A stretch of DNA of 64,000 nt from Herbaspirillum huttiense. GTDB taxonomy: Bacteria; Pseudomonadota; Gammaproteobacteria; Burkholderiales; Burkholderiaceae_D. Position 1 is the first letter of the stretch, and each line of letters begins with the position of its first letter. Positions 7,920 to 17,547 of the stretch are shown one piece after another. The DNA lies in assembly GCF_004367745.1 (NCBI RefSeq), contig NZ_CP037993.1, forward strand, positions 1,240,001 to 1,304,000. The letters run 5' to 3'. The position numbers and the translations under genes were made by a program. The notes under the pieces are model-generated. The model ran no database searches. It saw nothing but the letters and a program-made list of their open reading frames with translations, and was not told the origin of the DNA.

Positions 7920-10196
7920 TCAGGCCTTGGGCTTGCCGTCCTGTGCCTTGGCCGCTGCCAGCGCGGTCATGTTGATGACACGGCGCACGGTGCTAGACGG
8001 GGTCAGCACATGCACGGGAGCGGCCGCGCCCAGCAGGATGGGGCCGATGGTGGTGCCCTGGCCGCTGCTGGTCTTCAAGACATTGAAGAGGATGTTGGCC
8101 GCGTCCAGGTTCGGGCAGACCAGCACGTTGGCCGCACCGGTGAGGCCGCTGTCGGCCAGGCCCGCATTGTTGCGGATCTTTTCCGACAGGGCGGCGTCGC
8201 CGTGCAGTTCACCGGCGGATTCGACCTCCGGTGCCAGCTTCTTGAAGGCTTCATGCGCGGCAGCCATCTTGCGGGCCGAGGGACGCGAGGAGCTGCCATG
8301 GTTGGAGTGCGACAGGAAGGCCACCTTCGGCGGCACACCAAAGCGCGCCACTTCTTCGGCGGCCGCCTTGGCGATGCGCGCCAGCTGCTCGGCGTCCGGG
8401 GTGTCGTTGACGTAGGTGTCGGTGATGAAGAGCGTCTGTTCCGGCAGCAGCACCGCGTTCAGGGCGGCGAATTCCTGCGCGCCGTCCTTCAGGCCAATCA
8501 CCTTTTCCACATGGGCCAGGTGGCCGTCGTAGTTGCCATCCAGGCCGCACAGCATGGCGTCGGCGTCACCGGCCTTGACCATCAGCGCCGCCAGCAGGCT
8601 GCCGCTGGCGCGCACGTCGGCTTCGCTGCCGTCCTTGTACTGGGCGGCGTACTGCGCCACGCGGGCGTCGCTGGCCGGGTCGATCACTTGCACGTTCTGG
8701 CCGATCTTGATGCGCAGGCCGGCCTTCTTGATGCCGGCTTCGATGGCGGCGGGCTGGCCGACCAGGATCGGTGCGGCCAGGCCTTCGTCGGCCACGAACT
8801 GCACGGCGCGCAGCACGCGCTCATCCTGGCCATCGGCGTAGACCACGCGTTGCGGCGCGACCTTGGCGGTGTTGAAGACGGGCTGCATGAACATGCCGGT
8901 CTGGTAGATGAAGCGGGTCAGTTCTTCACGGTAGGCGGCGTAGTCCTTGATGGGACGGGTCGCCACGCCGGACTCGGCAGCCGCCTTGGCCACGGCCGGG
9001 GCGATCTTCAGAATCAGGCGCGAATCGAACGGGGTCGGGATCAGGTAGTCGGCACCGAATACCAGTTCCTTGCCGGGGTAGGCGGCGCTGACTTCGGCGC
9101 TGGTCTCGGCCTTGGCCAGGTCGGCGATCTCGCGCACGCAGGCCAGCTTCATGGCTTCGGTGATCTTGGTGGCACCGCAGTCCAGCGCGCCACGGAAGAT
9201 GTAGGGGAAGCACAGCACGTTGTTGACCTGGTTCGGGTAGTCCGAACGGCCGGTGGCGATGATGCAGTCCGGACGGACCGACTTGGCCAGCTCGGGGCGG
9301 ATTTCCGGTTCCGGGTTGGCCAGCGCCAGGATGATGGGCTTGTCGGCCATGGTCTTGACCATCTCGGCGGTCAGCACGCCAGGGGCCGAGCAGCCCAGGA
9401 AGACGTCGGCACCGTTGACCACGTCGGCCAGGGTACGTGCTTCGGTCTTGATCGCGTAGCGCTGCTTGGAGGCGTCCAGGCCACCGGGGCGGCCTTCATA
9501 GATGACGCCCTTGCTGTCGACCATGTAGACGTTCTCGCGCTTCACACCCAGGCCGATCATCACTTCCACGCAGGCGATGGCGGCTGCGCCCGCGCCGGAG
9601 ACGGCGATCTTGACGGCGCCGATGTCCTTGCCGACCAGTTCCAGGCCGTTCAGCAGGGCAGCCGAGGAGATGATGGCGGTACCGTGCTGGTCATCGTGGA
9701 AGACCGGGATGTTCATGCGGGCCGAGAGCTTCTGTTCGATGTAGAAGCATTCCGGGGCCTTGATGTCTTCCAGGTTGATGCCGCCCAGGGTCGGCTCCAG
9801 TGCGGCGATGATCTCGACCAGCTTGTCCGGGTCGTTCTCGGCCAGTTCGATGTCGAACACGTCGACGCCGGCAAATTTCTTGAACAGGCAGCCCTTGCCT
9901 TCCATCACCGGCTTGGAGGCCAGCGGACCGATGTTGCCCAGGCCCAGCACGGCGGTGCCGTTGCTGATGACGGCCACCAGGTTGCCGCGCGAGGTGTAGT
10001 CGAAGGCCTTCAGCGGGTCGGCTTCGATGTCCAGGCAGGGATAGGCCACGCCCGGCGAATAGGCCAGCGACAGGTCGCGCTGGTTCGACAGCGGCTTGGT
10101 GGGGCGGACTTCGATCTTGCCGCGCGACGGGGTGCGGTGGTATTCGCGGGCGGCGTCACGCAGGAGTTGCTCGGCGGCAGAAATTTGTTGGGTCAT
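7920..10196 (-). CDS. maeB: NADP-dependent malic enzyme with C-terminal phosphotransacetylase-like domain
   Basis: The enzyme decarboxylates malate to pyruvate with NADP. The protein is about 758 residues, the usual size of the hybrid MaeB type. Residues 1-430 hold the malic enzyme part: [16 protein letters not shown], the metal-binding stretch [16 protein letters not shown] and the Rossmann region [16 protein letters not shown]. The remainder is a phosphate acetyl/butyryl-transferase-like regulatory domain ([32 protein letters not shown]). I chose [16 protein letters not shown] at 10196; an in-frame ATG 16 codons upstream exists but reads unlike the family. No strong ribosome binding site is visible at either. 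Confidence 0.93.
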   Translation of the reverse strand: MTQQISAAEQLLRDAAREYHRTPSRGKIEVRPTKPLSNQRDLSLAYSPGVAYPCLDIEADPLKAFDYTSRGNLVAVISNGTAVLGLGNIGPLASKPVMEGKGCLFKKFAGVDVFDIELAENDPDKLVEIIAALEPTLGGINLEDIKAPECFYIEQKLSARMNIPVFHDDQHGTAIISSAALLNGLELVGKDIGAVKIAVSGAGAAAIACVEVMIGLGVKRENVYMVDSKGVIYEGRPGGLDASKQRYAIKTEARTLADVVNGADVFLGCSAPGVLTAEMVKTMADKPIILALANPEPEIRPELAKSVRPDCIIATGRSDYPNQVNNVLCFPYIFRGALDCGATKITEAMKLACVREIADLAKAETSAEVSAAYPGKELVFGADYLIPTPFDSRLILKIAPAVAKAAAESGVATRPIKDYAAYREELTRFIYQTGMFMQPVFNTAKVAPQRVVYADGQDERVLRAVQFVADEGLAAPILVGQPAAIEAGIKKAGLRIKIGQNVQVIDPASDARVAQYAAQYKDGSEADVRASGSLLAALMVKAGDADAMLCGLDGNYDGHLAHVEKVIGLKDGAQEFAALNAVLLPEQTLFITDTYVNDTPDAEQLARIAKAAAEEVARFGVPPKVAFLSHSNHGSSSRPSARKMAAAHEAFKKLAPEVESAGELHGDAALSEKIRNNAGLADSGLTGAANVLVCPNLDAANILFNVLKTSSGQGTTIGPILLGAAAPVHVLTPSSTVRRVINMTALAAAKAQDGKPKA

Positions 10197-10718
10197 GGTC
10201 TGGTTGAGGGATGAAAAACGGTCTTGAAAAAGCGGTCTGCGCAACGACTTGCGTTGCTGCGGCCAGCTTGTACTGTTCTGGTTTCCTGGTCTTGAATGCG
10301 GCGGGCCGATCGGGAAGGATGGTGTTTCTCGTCGGTCCGGAGTGGGGTACGGAAAGCGGCCTCCAGTGATGGTGGCCGATAGTCCGCGCCTGCCTCCGCC
10401 TGCTCCGGGCTTGTGGCCGCCGGAACGGGTGCGGGGAGGGGGATATTACCTAAAAATTCACGCTTCGGGTTTTTTGCGGCCATGCCGTTTGATATCAACG
10501 GGGCGCCGGTGGCTGTTACAAGCTGTTTCCAAGTTGACGATTGTTGACACAAATCTGCAAGCAAGGCGCGCGCATAATGCCATTGAGCCTGCTGATGAGT
10601 CTGATGCCAGCCATCGGTGGGAGCGGTTGGACGCGTTGTGTCTACAGTCTGCGTTTCAATCGCGATTCAAGCGTGTTCATCGTTTTTTTGATTTTTCATT
10701 TTCGTTGGGAGCGTCATC
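10197..10718. other. Divergent intergenic region, no gene recognised
   Basis: The 522 bases between malic enzyme (leftward) and the DUF2076 gene (rightward) contain no frame that looks coding. Promoters for both genes should lie here. AT-rich patches occur around 10440-10475 and 10530-10560, but I could not assign convincing -35/-10 pairs. Confidence 0.4.
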
Positions 10719-11465
10719 ATGAGTCCGCAAGAAACCCAAGCCCTTCAGGATTTTCTCCAGCAACTGACGCAGGTGCAGGGCATCAGCAAGGATGCCCAGG
10801 CCGATGCCATGATCCAGGCGGCGGTGGCGCGCCAGCCGGATGCGGCGTATCTGCTGGTGCAACGGGCCTTGTTGATGGAACAGGCCCTCAACGCGACCAA
10901 GGCCCAGGTGGCCGCCCTGCAGAATCAGGTGCAGTCGTTGCAGGCCAATGCCGCAGGCGGCGCGCGGAGTTCTGGCTTTCTCGATGGCAACGCCTGGGGC
11001 AACGCGCCCGCGGCAGCCTCGGCACGTCCGCAGCCTGCGGCCCCGGCTTATATGCCGGCCCCTGCACAGCCTTATCCCGCGCCTCAGCAGGCCGTGCCCG
11101 CCTATCAGGCAGCCCCGCAGGCCGCGCCTTCGTCCGGCTTCTTTGGCGGCGGCATGGGCAGCATGCTGGGCACGGTGGCGGCGACCGCAGCGGGCGTGGC
11201 CGGTGGCGCCTTCCTGTATCAAGGCATCGAGCACCTCTTCAATGGCAACAGCGGATCGGGACTGGCGCACCAGAACGGCTTGAGCGCGCCGGTGGAAAAT
11301 ATCGAGAACACTACCGTCAACAACTACTACGGCAGTGATGGGGATCGCAAATCGGATTTCGCCAGCAATGACAGTGGCAGCGACTCCGGCAGCAGCAGCG
11401 ATCTTGCCGATCTGAGCAATTTCGATGTGGATGACGGCGGGGGATACGACGATACCCTGGTGTAA
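10719..11465 (+). CDS. DUF2076 family protein
   Basis: The function of this 248-residue protein is unknown. The N-terminus (SPQETQALQDFLQQLTQVQGISKDAQADAMI, then DAAYLLVQRALLMEQALN) matches the DUF2076 pattern. A short coiled-coil (about residues 65-85), an Ala/Pro-rich linker (about 105-145), a Gly-rich hydrophobic stretch around GSMLGTVAATAAGVAGGAFLY (about 150-170) and a very acidic Ser/Asp-rich tail follow. The tail ends in SNFDVDDGGGYDDTLV. There is no signal peptide. GGGAG precedes the ATG and a strong terminator follows, so it is monocistronic. Confidence 0.8.
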   Translation: MSPQETQALQDFLQQLTQVQGISKDAQADAMIQAAVARQPDAAYLLVQRALLMEQALNATKAQVAALQNQVQSLQANAAGGARSSGFLDGNAWGNAPAAASARPQPAAPAYMPAPAQPYPAPQQAVPAYQAAPQAAPSSGFFGGGMGSMLGTVAATAAGVAGGAFLYQGIEHLFNGNSGSGLAHQNGLSAPVENIENTTVNNYYGSDGDRKSDFASNDSGSDSGSSSDLADLSNFDVDDGGGYDDTLV

Positions 11466-11484
11466 GCCGCAATCCCCCTCGGAG

Positions 11485-11509
11485 AAGCCTGCGCGAGCAG
11501 GCTTTTTTT
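11485..11509 (+). terminator. Rho-independent terminator after the DUF2076 gene
   Basis: The stem AAGCCTGC / GCAGGCTT closes a GCGA tetraloop and is followed by a run of Ts. Confidence 0.88.
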
Positions 11510-11564
11510 ACGCCCCGCTTTTCCGTAGGCGCATTCCCGCGTCGTGGGTATGTCCTGATCTCGC

Positions 11565-11617
11565 TTGACTTCAAGCAGTACGCTACCTATGATGCGCATA
11601 CATCGATGCATATGCAT
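11565..11617 (+). promoter_or_regulatory. Promoter and palindromic operator of the MarR gene
   Basis: TTGACT at 11565-11570, a 17-base spacer and TATGAT at 11588-11593 form a good promoter. ATGCATATGCAT at 11606-11617 is a perfect 12-base palindrome just downstream of the start point, preceded by a related GATGCGCATACATCG. A MarR dimer bound there would block transcription, so autoregulation is likely. Confidence 0.6.
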
Positions 11618-11685
11618 TGTTTTGTGCGATCCCCGGCGCGGCCTCGTTGACGCCGGATTGTCATCCCTCGCCAACCGGATTCCCC

Positions 11686-12123
11686 ATGAGCAAGGACATC
11701 TGCACCTGCGCCCCCCTGCGTCGTCTCACCCGCAGGATCACCATCATCTATGACCATCACCTGCAGGACAGCGAGCTGAGCATCACCCAGTATTCGTTGT
11801 TGAGCCGCATCGGCCGCAAGGGACCGATCGCCAATATCGTGCTGGCGCAGGACATGGGCATGGACCGCAGCACCCTGAGCCGCACCCTGAAACCCCTGGT
11901 GGCCGCCGGCTGGATCGAGACCGTCGACCTGCCCGACGATGCCCTGCTGGACAAGCGCTCCTTCGCCCTGCAACTCTCCCGCACCGGCCGCGCCAAGCTT
12001 GAGGAAGCCCGGCCGCGCTGGCGGCGTGCCCAGGACGAGATCGACCGCCGTCTCGGTCCCAAGCTCGCGCGCGAATTCAATGACCTCATCGAAGATGCCT
12101 ATGCCCGCCTGCAGGACGCCTGA
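11686..12123 (+). CDS. MarR-family transcriptional regulator
   Basis: The protein has 145 residues and a winged-helix MarR core: LSITQYSLLSRIGRKGPIANIVLAQDMGMDRSTLSRTLKPLVAAGWIE, with the recognition helix around MDRSTLSRTL. The N-terminal CTCAPLRR near residues 5-12 carries two cysteines seven residues from the start, which could sense oxidants or thiol-reactive compounds as in other MarR proteins. I chose the ATG at 11686 because upstream frame content is promoter and operator. The MFS transporter 103 bases downstream is a plausible target. Confidence 0.9.
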   Translation: MSKDICTCAPLRRLTRRITIIYDHHLQDSELSITQYSLLSRIGRKGPIANIVLAQDMGMDRSTLSRTLKPLVAAGWIETVDLPDDALLDKRSFALQLSRTGRAKLEEARPRWRRAQDEIDRRLGPKLAREFNDLIEDAYARLQDA

Positions 12124-12226
12124 CGCGCCAACAGGCCCGGTTTAAGGGTGCAATGAACTTTGCTTCACCCGACGAATCGCTCCCACCCATCCAACAAGCT
12201 CGCACTGCCCTCCCGACAGGATCGCC

Positions 12227-13522
12227 ATGAACAAACTGACCCAATCGCTGGCCAACGCCGTCACGCCCCGCTTCCACTATGCCTGGGTGGTGGTGGGCGT
12301 GATCTTCCTCGTGCTGCTGTGTTCGGCCGGCATCCGCGCCACGCCTTCGGTGATGATCCTGCCGCTGGAACAGGAGTTCGGCTGGAACCGCTCCACCATC
12401 TCGGTGGTGATCTCGGTCAACATCGCCTTGTATGGCCTGATCGGCCCATTCTCGGCGGCAGCCATGCAGCGCTTCGGCATCCGCCGCGTGGTGCTGGGGG
12501 CGCTGGTGCTGCTGGCCAGCGGCACGGCCCTGTCGACCCTCATGCACATGCCCTGGCACATGCTGCTGTCGTGGGGTTTGCTGGTCGGTGCCGGTACCGG
12601 CGTGGCGGCCAACACCCTGGGCGCGACCATCGTCAGCCGCTGGTTCGAGACCCGGCGCGGCCTGGCCATGGGCTTGCTGACGGCCAGTGCGGCTACCGGG
12701 CAGATGGTGTTCCTGCCGCTGATGGCCTCCATGGTGGGCAGCTACGGCTGGCGCTCGGTGGCTTTCCTGGTGTCGGCGGTGGCGCTGCTGGCCATTCCGC
12801 TGGTGTGGCTGCTGCTGCCGGAAGGCCCGGCGGCCATCGGCCAGAAGATGGTCGGCCAGACCAGCGAGACCGCCGATGATGGCCGCTCCAAGCGCAATCC
12901 GCTGGCCATCGCCTTCGATGCGTTGCGCACGTCGGTGCGCATGCCGGACTTCTGGCTGCTGTTCATGAGCTTCTTCGTCTGCGGGCTCTCCACCAATGGC
13001 TACATCGGCACGCAGTTCATCGCCATGTGCAATGACTACGGCATCAATGAAGTCAAAGGCGCTTCCATCCTGGCGGCCATGGGCATGCTGGACCTGGTCG
13101 GTACCACGCTCTCGGGCTGGCTCTCGGACCGCTACAATCCGCGCGTGCTGCTGTTCTGGTATTACGGTCTGCGCGGACTGGCGCTGATTTTCCTGCCGTA
13201 TGCCTTCGGCTTGCAGTATTACGGACTGGCCATCTTCGCCATCTTCTATGGCCTGGACTGGATCGCCACCGTGCCGCCGACCGTGCGCCTGGCCAATGAC
13301 GTCTTCGGCCGCCTGGCCGCGCCCATCGTGTTCGGCTGGATCGTGGCCGGGCACCAGCTCGGGGCCGCTACTGCCACCACGGTGGCCGGCTACATGCGGG
13401 CGACGCTGGGCAACTACACGCTGTCGTCGATCATGATGGGCGTGGCCTGTCTGATCGGCGCGGTGCTGGTGTTGCGCATCAAGGGACATCAGGGAGCGCA
13501 GCCGCAACCGGCCAGCGCGTAA
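12227..13522 (+). CDS. Major facilitator superfamily transporter
   Basis: The 431-residue inner-membrane transporter has about 12 membrane segments. It opens YAWVVVGVIFLVLLCSAGIRATPSVMILPLEQEFGW, typical of the oxalate/formate and monocarboxylate-like MFS branch. An MFS motif occurs after the second helix region (GLIGPFSAAAMQRFGIRRVV) and another in the second half (GWLSDRYNPRVLL). It follows the MarR gene on the same strand and is probably controlled by it. The substrate is unknown; an organic acid or a drug-like compound are both possible. Confidence 0.88.
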   Translation: MNKLTQSLANAVTPRFHYAWVVVGVIFLVLLCSAGIRATPSVMILPLEQEFGWNRSTISVVISVNIALYGLIGPFSAAAMQRFGIRRVVLGALVLLASGTALSTLMHMPWHMLLSWGLLVGAGTGVAANTLGATIVSRWFETRRGLAMGLLTASAATGQMVFLPLMASMVGSYGWRSVAFLVSAVALLAIPLVWLLLPEGPAAIGQKMVGQTSETADDGRSKRNPLAIAFDALRTSVRMPDFWLLFMSFFVCGLSTNGYIGTQFIAMCNDYGINEVKGASILAAMGMLDLVGTTLSGWLSDRYNPRVLLFWYYGLRGLALIFLPYAFGLQYYGLAIFAIFYGLDWIATVPPTVRLANDVFGRLAAPIVFGWIVAGHQLGAATATTVAGYMRATLGNYTLSSIMMGVACLIGAVLVLRIKGHQGAQPQPASA

Positions 13523-13547
13523 ATCATTTCACCTGTGTCTTTTGGAG

Positions 13548-13583
13548 AAGGCCAGCTTTCTTGTGGAAGCTGGCCTTTTTTTC
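13548..13583 (+). terminator. Rho-independent terminator after the MFS gene
   Basis: The stem AAGGCCAGCTT / AAGCTGGCCTT (13548-13558 and 13567-13577) is followed by a T run. Confidence 0.9.
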
Positions 13584-13679
13584 CTATATCGGGCATTTGG
13601 GACAATCGCGGAGACCGTCGGCAGCATGCCAGAATGCGCTCTTTCGCCAGCCGGGGCGCTGGCCCATTTTCCTCGCTCG

Positions 13680-15104
13680 ATGATGAACAAGACTCTCCGG
13701 CTACTCCTGCCGCGCCGTCTGGCGCGGCTGCCTCTTCAGCTCGCGCTGCTCGCTTGCACGCTCTCCCTGATGCGTGGCGTGCAGGCCGCCGAAGCCCTCA
13801 TGCCCGCCGTCGAAGACAAGACCCCGCTGCTGATGCCGCCGCAAGCCGCCGCACGGCCCGCCTACCTGGCACGTGCGCAGCGCCGCTTCGAGCAGGGCAG
13901 CCAGGGCAACCAGATCATCGGGCAGTTGCAGGGTGGGCTGTTCTGTACCCGCAGGAACGAGATCGTCTGGAACCAGAACAGTGCCGAAGTGATGTTGCCG
14001 ACCAATGCGCTGTTCCTGCGCTTTCGCAGCGAGCTGCAGCAGCATGGCTATCCGGTGCCGGCGTCCCCGGCCGAACCGCTGTTCCGGGAACAAGACGCTG
14101 CCCAGGAACGCGCCCGGCCAGCCGACTTCAACCTCCAGGTAGGCGTGATCATCAGCCAGTTCCAGACCAATCTCTGCGCCAAGGGCGGCGACAGCTGGAC
14201 CGGCGAGGCCTATCTCCGCCTGGAATGGCAGGTGTTCGCGCCGGAGCAGCGCAAGGTGATCTATCGCGGCATGAGCGAAGGCGTATTCCGTTCGCGTGAG
14301 CGCAGTCTTGATGGCAGCGTGCCGCCGATTCCGATGGAAGCCTTTGGCGCGGCGGTCCGCAATCTGCTGGCCGATCCGCGCTTTGCGCTGGCGCTGCAAT
14401 CGCCCTATGACAGCGTGGCCGCGGCTGCAATTGGCGGTGCCGGCAGCGACGTTGCGCGCGCACCGGAGGCCATGCCGGCGGGCAGCCCGCTGGCCATCGA
14501 CAATCAGCCCGCCGAACGGGGCAATGGCGAGATCGCCAGGGTGATGCCGGAGTTGCGTTCTGCGGTGGTCACGGTGCTGACCGAGCGCGGCTCCGGTACC
14601 GGCTTCTACATCGGCAGTTCCGGCTGGCTGCTGACCAACCAGCATGTGATCGGGCAGGCGCGCGCGGTGCGGGTGCGCCTGCCGACCGGACGAGAACTGC
14701 TTGCTGAAGTCGTGCGGGTGGATGCGGCGCGTGACATTGCGCTGCTCAAGACCGAAGCGCCGGGTGTGCGGCCAATGCCGCTGCGCATGGGCGAGCCGGG
14801 CATCGGCGAGGATGTGTATGCGCTGGGTTCTCCGCTGGGCGATGCCTTCAATACCACGCTCACGCGCGGCATCCTCAGTGGCGTGCGCAAGGTGCGCGAT
14901 CTGGATTTCCTGCAGAGCGATGTGGCGATCCTGCCGGGCAGCAGCGGCGGTCCCTTGCTGGACAAGTCAGGCCAGGTGATCGGCATCACCGTGGCCGGGC
15001 TGGGGGCCAAGGGACTGGCCGGGATGAACTTCTTCATCCCGGTCGGCAGTGCCATCGAGCGCCTGCAATTGCAGTTGCAGAACCGCGATCAGCGCAAGCC
15101 CTGA
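13680..15104 (+). CDS. Secreted trypsin-like serine protease (S1C type) without PDZ domain
   Basis: A signal peptide (MMNKTLRLLLPRRLARLPL..., ending near VQAAEA) is followed by an N-terminal region of about 270 residues with no family I recognise. A C-terminal protease domain then carries the full triad: His in LLTNQHVIG, Asp in DAARDIALLKTEA, Ser in ILPGSSGGPLL. No PDZ domain follows, unlike DegP/DegQ, and the protein ends about 45 residues after the active-site serine. It should act in the periplasm. No clear ribosome binding site is visible; the start was set by the signal peptide, and the ATG at 13683 is equally possible. Confidence 0.85.
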   Translation: MMNKTLRLLLPRRLARLPLQLALLACTLSLMRGVQAAEALMPAVEDKTPLLMPPQAAARPAYLARAQRRFEQGSQGNQIIGQLQGGLFCTRRNEIVWNQNSAEVMLPTNALFLRFRSELQQHGYPVPASPAEPLFREQDAAQERARPADFNLQVGVIISQFQTNLCAKGGDSWTGEAYLRLEWQVFAPEQRKVIYRGMSEGVFRSRERSLDGSVPPIPMEAFGAAVRNLLADPRFALALQSPYDSVAAAAIGGAGSDVARAPEAMPAGSPLAIDNQPAERGNGEIARVMPELRSAVVTVLTERGSGTGFYIGSSGWLLTNQHVIGQARAVRVRLPTGRELLAEVVRVDAARDIALLKTEAPGVRPMPLRMGEPGIGEDVYALGSPLGDAFNTTLTRGILSGVRKVRDLDFLQSDVAILPGSSGGPLLDKSGQVIGITVAGLGAKGLAGMNFFIPVGSAIERLQLQLQNRDQRKP

Positions 15105-15139
15105 TCCGCTCTGTTGCTGCACGCAGCGGGCAGCAGCGT

Positions 15140-15949
15140 TCAATCCCACTGCGGCGCAAATCCCGGATTGGCAAGCCGCTCGCCACGGTCGAGCGCAGCG
15201 ATGGCCTGCATCTCCGCCTCGGAGAGCGTCAACCGTTGCGCCTGCAGATTGGCGGCCAGGTTCTCGCGTCGGGTCGAGGAGGGGATCACCGCAAAGCCCT
15301 GCTGCAGCGACCAGGCCAGCGCCACTTGTGCGGCCGACACTCCATGGCGGGCGGCGATCTCCAGCAGCGTCGCGTCCTCCATCACCTTGCCATACGCCAG
15401 CGGCATGTAGGCCGTCAGGTGGATGCCCTTGGCACGGGCAAAATCGATCACCTTGCGGTTCTGCAGGAAGGGATGGATCTCGACCTGATTGGTGGCAATG
15501 GCTTCCGCACCGACGGCGGCGATGGCCTGCTCCATGTGCGCGATGGTGAAGTTGGAAATGCCGATCAGGCGCGTGAGCCCCTGTGCCTTGGCCTCGGCCA
15601 GTGCCTGCAGGTAGTCGGCCACCGGCAGTTCATCCTGGGGGGAAGGCCAGTGGATCAGCGTCAGGTCGACCTGATCGAGGCGCAGCTTGCGCAGGCTTTC
15701 CTTGAGACTGGGGAGGAGCTTGTCGCGGGAGAGGTTTTCGGTCCAGATCTTGGTGGTCACGAAGAGATCATCGCGGGCCACGCCACTCTCGGCGATGGCT
15801 TGGCCGACTTCGGCTTCGTTGCCGTAGATCTGCGCGGTATCGATGTGGCGATAGCCGAGGTCCAGGCCGTTGCGGATCGAATCGATGACCTGCTGGTCCT
15901 TGAGACGGAAGGTGCCCAGGCCCAGGGCGGGGAGGGTGGAGGTGTGCAT
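15140..15949 (-). CDS. Aldo-keto reductase (2,5-diketo-D-gluconate reductase-like)
   Basis: This is an NADPH-dependent carbonyl reductase of 269 residues. The AKR catalytic tetrad is visible as Asp37 and Tyr42 ([11 protein letters not shown]), Lys67 (VTTKIW) and His100 (LTLIHWP). GISNF and AYMPLAYGK segments match the AKR barrel, and [15 protein letters not shown] is the cofactor-binding end. AAGGACAAG precedes the ATG. It is divergent from the LacI regulator of the glucarate module, which hints at a link to sugar acids, but aldehyde detoxification is as likely. Confidence 0.88.
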   Translation of the reverse strand: MHTSTLPALGLGTFRLKDQQVIDSIRNGLDLGYRHIDTAQIYGNEAEVGQAIAESGVARDDLFVTTKIWTENLSRDKLLPSLKESLRKLRLDQVDLTLIHWPSPQDELPVADYLQALAEAKAQGLTRLIGISNFTIAHMEQAIAAVGAEAIATNQVEIHPFLQNRKVIDFARAKGIHLTAYMPLAYGKVMEDATLLEIAARHGVSAAQVALAWSLQQGFAVIPSSTRRENLAANLQAQRLTLSEAEMQAIAALDRGERLANPGFAPQWD

Positions 15950-16255
15950 GACTTGTCCTTTGCGTTGATGATGAGGCCCGGCAGGCCAGTGCTGCCGGGG
16001 CGATCAGGATCAGAGCGATTGAGTATCGGACAATTCCTTTTTCGCTTGAAGTGCCGCACGGACAAATCATTGTTGAATTCAAGTCAATAATGCATGCGCG
16101 GCATTTGCCGGTCTGCCTCGCACTTCCCGGCGACGGGTGAGGCGATGCGCATCGTTCCCTGCGTTTTGCCGAGACGGTATCCGAGGCAACTGCCAAACCC
16201 GACGCACAGCTTGTCGCATTGGTAACGCTACCAGCCGCAATGCTAGAATGCCGCC
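15950..16255. other. Divergent intergenic region between the aldo-keto reductase and LacI genes
   Basis: The 306-base spacer has no gene. It holds a 10-base palindrome TTGAATTCAA at 16073-16082, a weak leftward promoter candidate (TTCAAG, 17 bases, GATACT on the minus strand near 16015-16045) and the LacI-type operator at 16219-16233 close to the lacI-type start codon. Confidence 0.45.
16219..16233. promoter_or_regulatory. LacI-family operator 1 (upstream of the regulator gene)
   Basis: TTGGTAACGCTACCA is a near-perfect palindrome (TGGTA / TACCA) typical of LacI-family sites. Two copies differing at one central base lie before gudD at 17461 and 17492. The site sits over the expected promoter of the regulator gene (TAGAAT at 16244-16249), so autoregulation is likely. 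Confidence 0.75.
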
Positions 16256-17362
16256 ATGTCCGAAAAGCGTATGCCTCCTCCAGATTCTCCGATGCAAATC
16301 ACCAGTGCCGAGCGCGACGACGACAGCGCCGAACCGCGCCGCCGTGCTGCCCGCAAGAGCGCCGGTGGCATCACGCTGCGCGACGTGGCGCAGCTGGCGG
16401 GCGTGGCACCGATCACTGCATCGCGTGCGCTCAATACACCGTCGGCAGTCTCGCCCAAGGTCTTGCAGAAGGTGCGTGAGGCGGTCGAGAAAACCGGTTA
16501 CGTGCCCAACCTGCTGGCCGGCGGACTGGCCTCCAACAAGAGCCGGCTGGTGGCGGTGGTGGTGCCGACCGTCATCGGTCCGGTGTTCCAGGAAATCGTC
16601 CATACCCTGACCGAAACGCTGGCTGCGGCCGGCTACCAGGTCATGCTGGGCCAGAGCGGCTACGAGAATTCGCGCGAAGATGCGCTGCTGGAAGCCATCA
16701 TCGGGCGCCGTCCCGATGGCGTGGTGCTGACCGGCATCATGCGCTCGGCAGAAGCGCGCAAGCGGCTGCTGGCCAGCGGTATCCCGGTGGTGGAAACCTG
16801 GGACCTGACCCCGACCCCCATCGACATGCTGGTGGGCTTCTCGCACGAAGCTATCGGCCGTGAGGTGGCGCGCTACCTGCATGCGCGCGGACGCCGCAAG
16901 GTGGCCGTGGTGGGCGGACGCGATGAGCGCAGCCAGCGGCGCATGAACGCCTTCGCGCAGGAGTGTGCGGCGCTGGGCATGCAGCAGGGCAGGGGCGAGG
17001 TTCCCATGTATCACGTCGTCGCCCCGACTACGCTGGGGCAAGGCCGCCAAGGCTTGGCCGAACTGCTGCAGGCGCAGCCTGATCTGGATGCCATCTTCTG
17101 CAGCTCCGACTTGCTGGCGCTGGGCGTGATGATCGAAGCGCAGAGCCGCGGCATCGCCATTCCCGGCCAACTGGCCGTGGTCGGTTTCGGCGATCTGGAA
17201 TTCTCGCGCGACCTGCAGCCACGCCTGACCACGGTGCGCATCGATGGCACCGGCATCGGGCAGCGCGCCGCGCGCTTCATCATCGAGCGCGCCTCGGGCA
17301 GCGAGGTCAGCGAGCGTATTGTCGATGTCGGCTTCTCCATCATCGCGCGCGACAGCGCCTGA
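16256..17362 (+). CDS. LacI-family transcriptional regulator of the glucarate module
   Basis: The 368-residue protein has an unusual hydrophilic N-terminal extension of about 36 residues before the LacI helix-turn-helix (ITLRDVAQLAGVAPITASRAL, residues 39-59) and hinge region. A periplasmic-binding-protein-like effector domain follows, with LVAVVVPTVIGPVFQEIVHTL near residue 98 and AIFCSSDLLALGVM near 280. It is closest in feel to the GntR/gluconate branch. Operators lie before its own gene and in duplicate before gudD. The start lacks a ribosome binding site and is only seven bases after a TAGAAT box, so a leaderless message, or a start at 16271 or 16292, is possible. Confidence 0.9.
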   Translation: MSEKRMPPPDSPMQITSAERDDDSAEPRRRAARKSAGGITLRDVAQLAGVAPITASRALNTPSAVSPKVLQKVREAVEKTGYVPNLLAGGLASNKSRLVAVVVPTVIGPVFQEIVHTLTETLAAAGYQVMLGQSGYENSREDALLEAIIGRRPDGVVLTGIMRSAEARKRLLASGIPVVETWDLTPTPIDMLVGFSHEAIGREVARYLHARGRRKVAVVGGRDERSQRRMNAFAQECAALGMQQGRGEVPMYHVVAPTTLGQGRQGLAELLQAQPDLDAIFCSSDLLALGVMIEAQSRGIAIPGQLAVVGFGDLEFSRDLQPRLTTVRIDGTGIGQRAARFIIERASGSEVSERIVDVGFSIIARDSA

Positions 17363-17447
17363 GTTTTCGCCGAAGCGCCGCATCTTTCCTGATCTTTCCT
17401 CATCCTTCCTGATGTGCTGATGCCTTGAGGCAATCAACGCTTCCCCA

Positions 17448-17506
17448 TTGACAGTCAAAATTGGTACCGCTACCATGCATTCAATTCAAATTTGGTACCG
17501 CTACCA
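17448..17506 (+). promoter_or_regulatory. gudD promoter with two LacI-type operators
   Basis: The promoter is TTGACA at 17448-17453, 17 bases and TACCAT at 17471-17476. Operator 2 (TTGGTACCGCTACCA, 17461-17475) fills the spacer and -10 box. Operator 3, the identical 15-mer, is at 17492-17506, centred 31 bases downstream. This geometry means strong repression by the upstream LacI-type regulator until an inducer binds. The inducer is probably a sugar acid. Confidence 0.82.
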
Positions 17507-17547
17507 ATTTGCAGTCTGATCGTTTCCGTTTCCGGAGAAAACCCGCC

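Noticed and set aside
7836..10214. A 792-codon rightward open frame opposite malic enzyme
   Set aside because: It is an antisense shadow caused by GC-biased codons; its translation is His/Gly/Ala/Gln-rich with no family motifs, whereas the leftward frame is a full MaeB.
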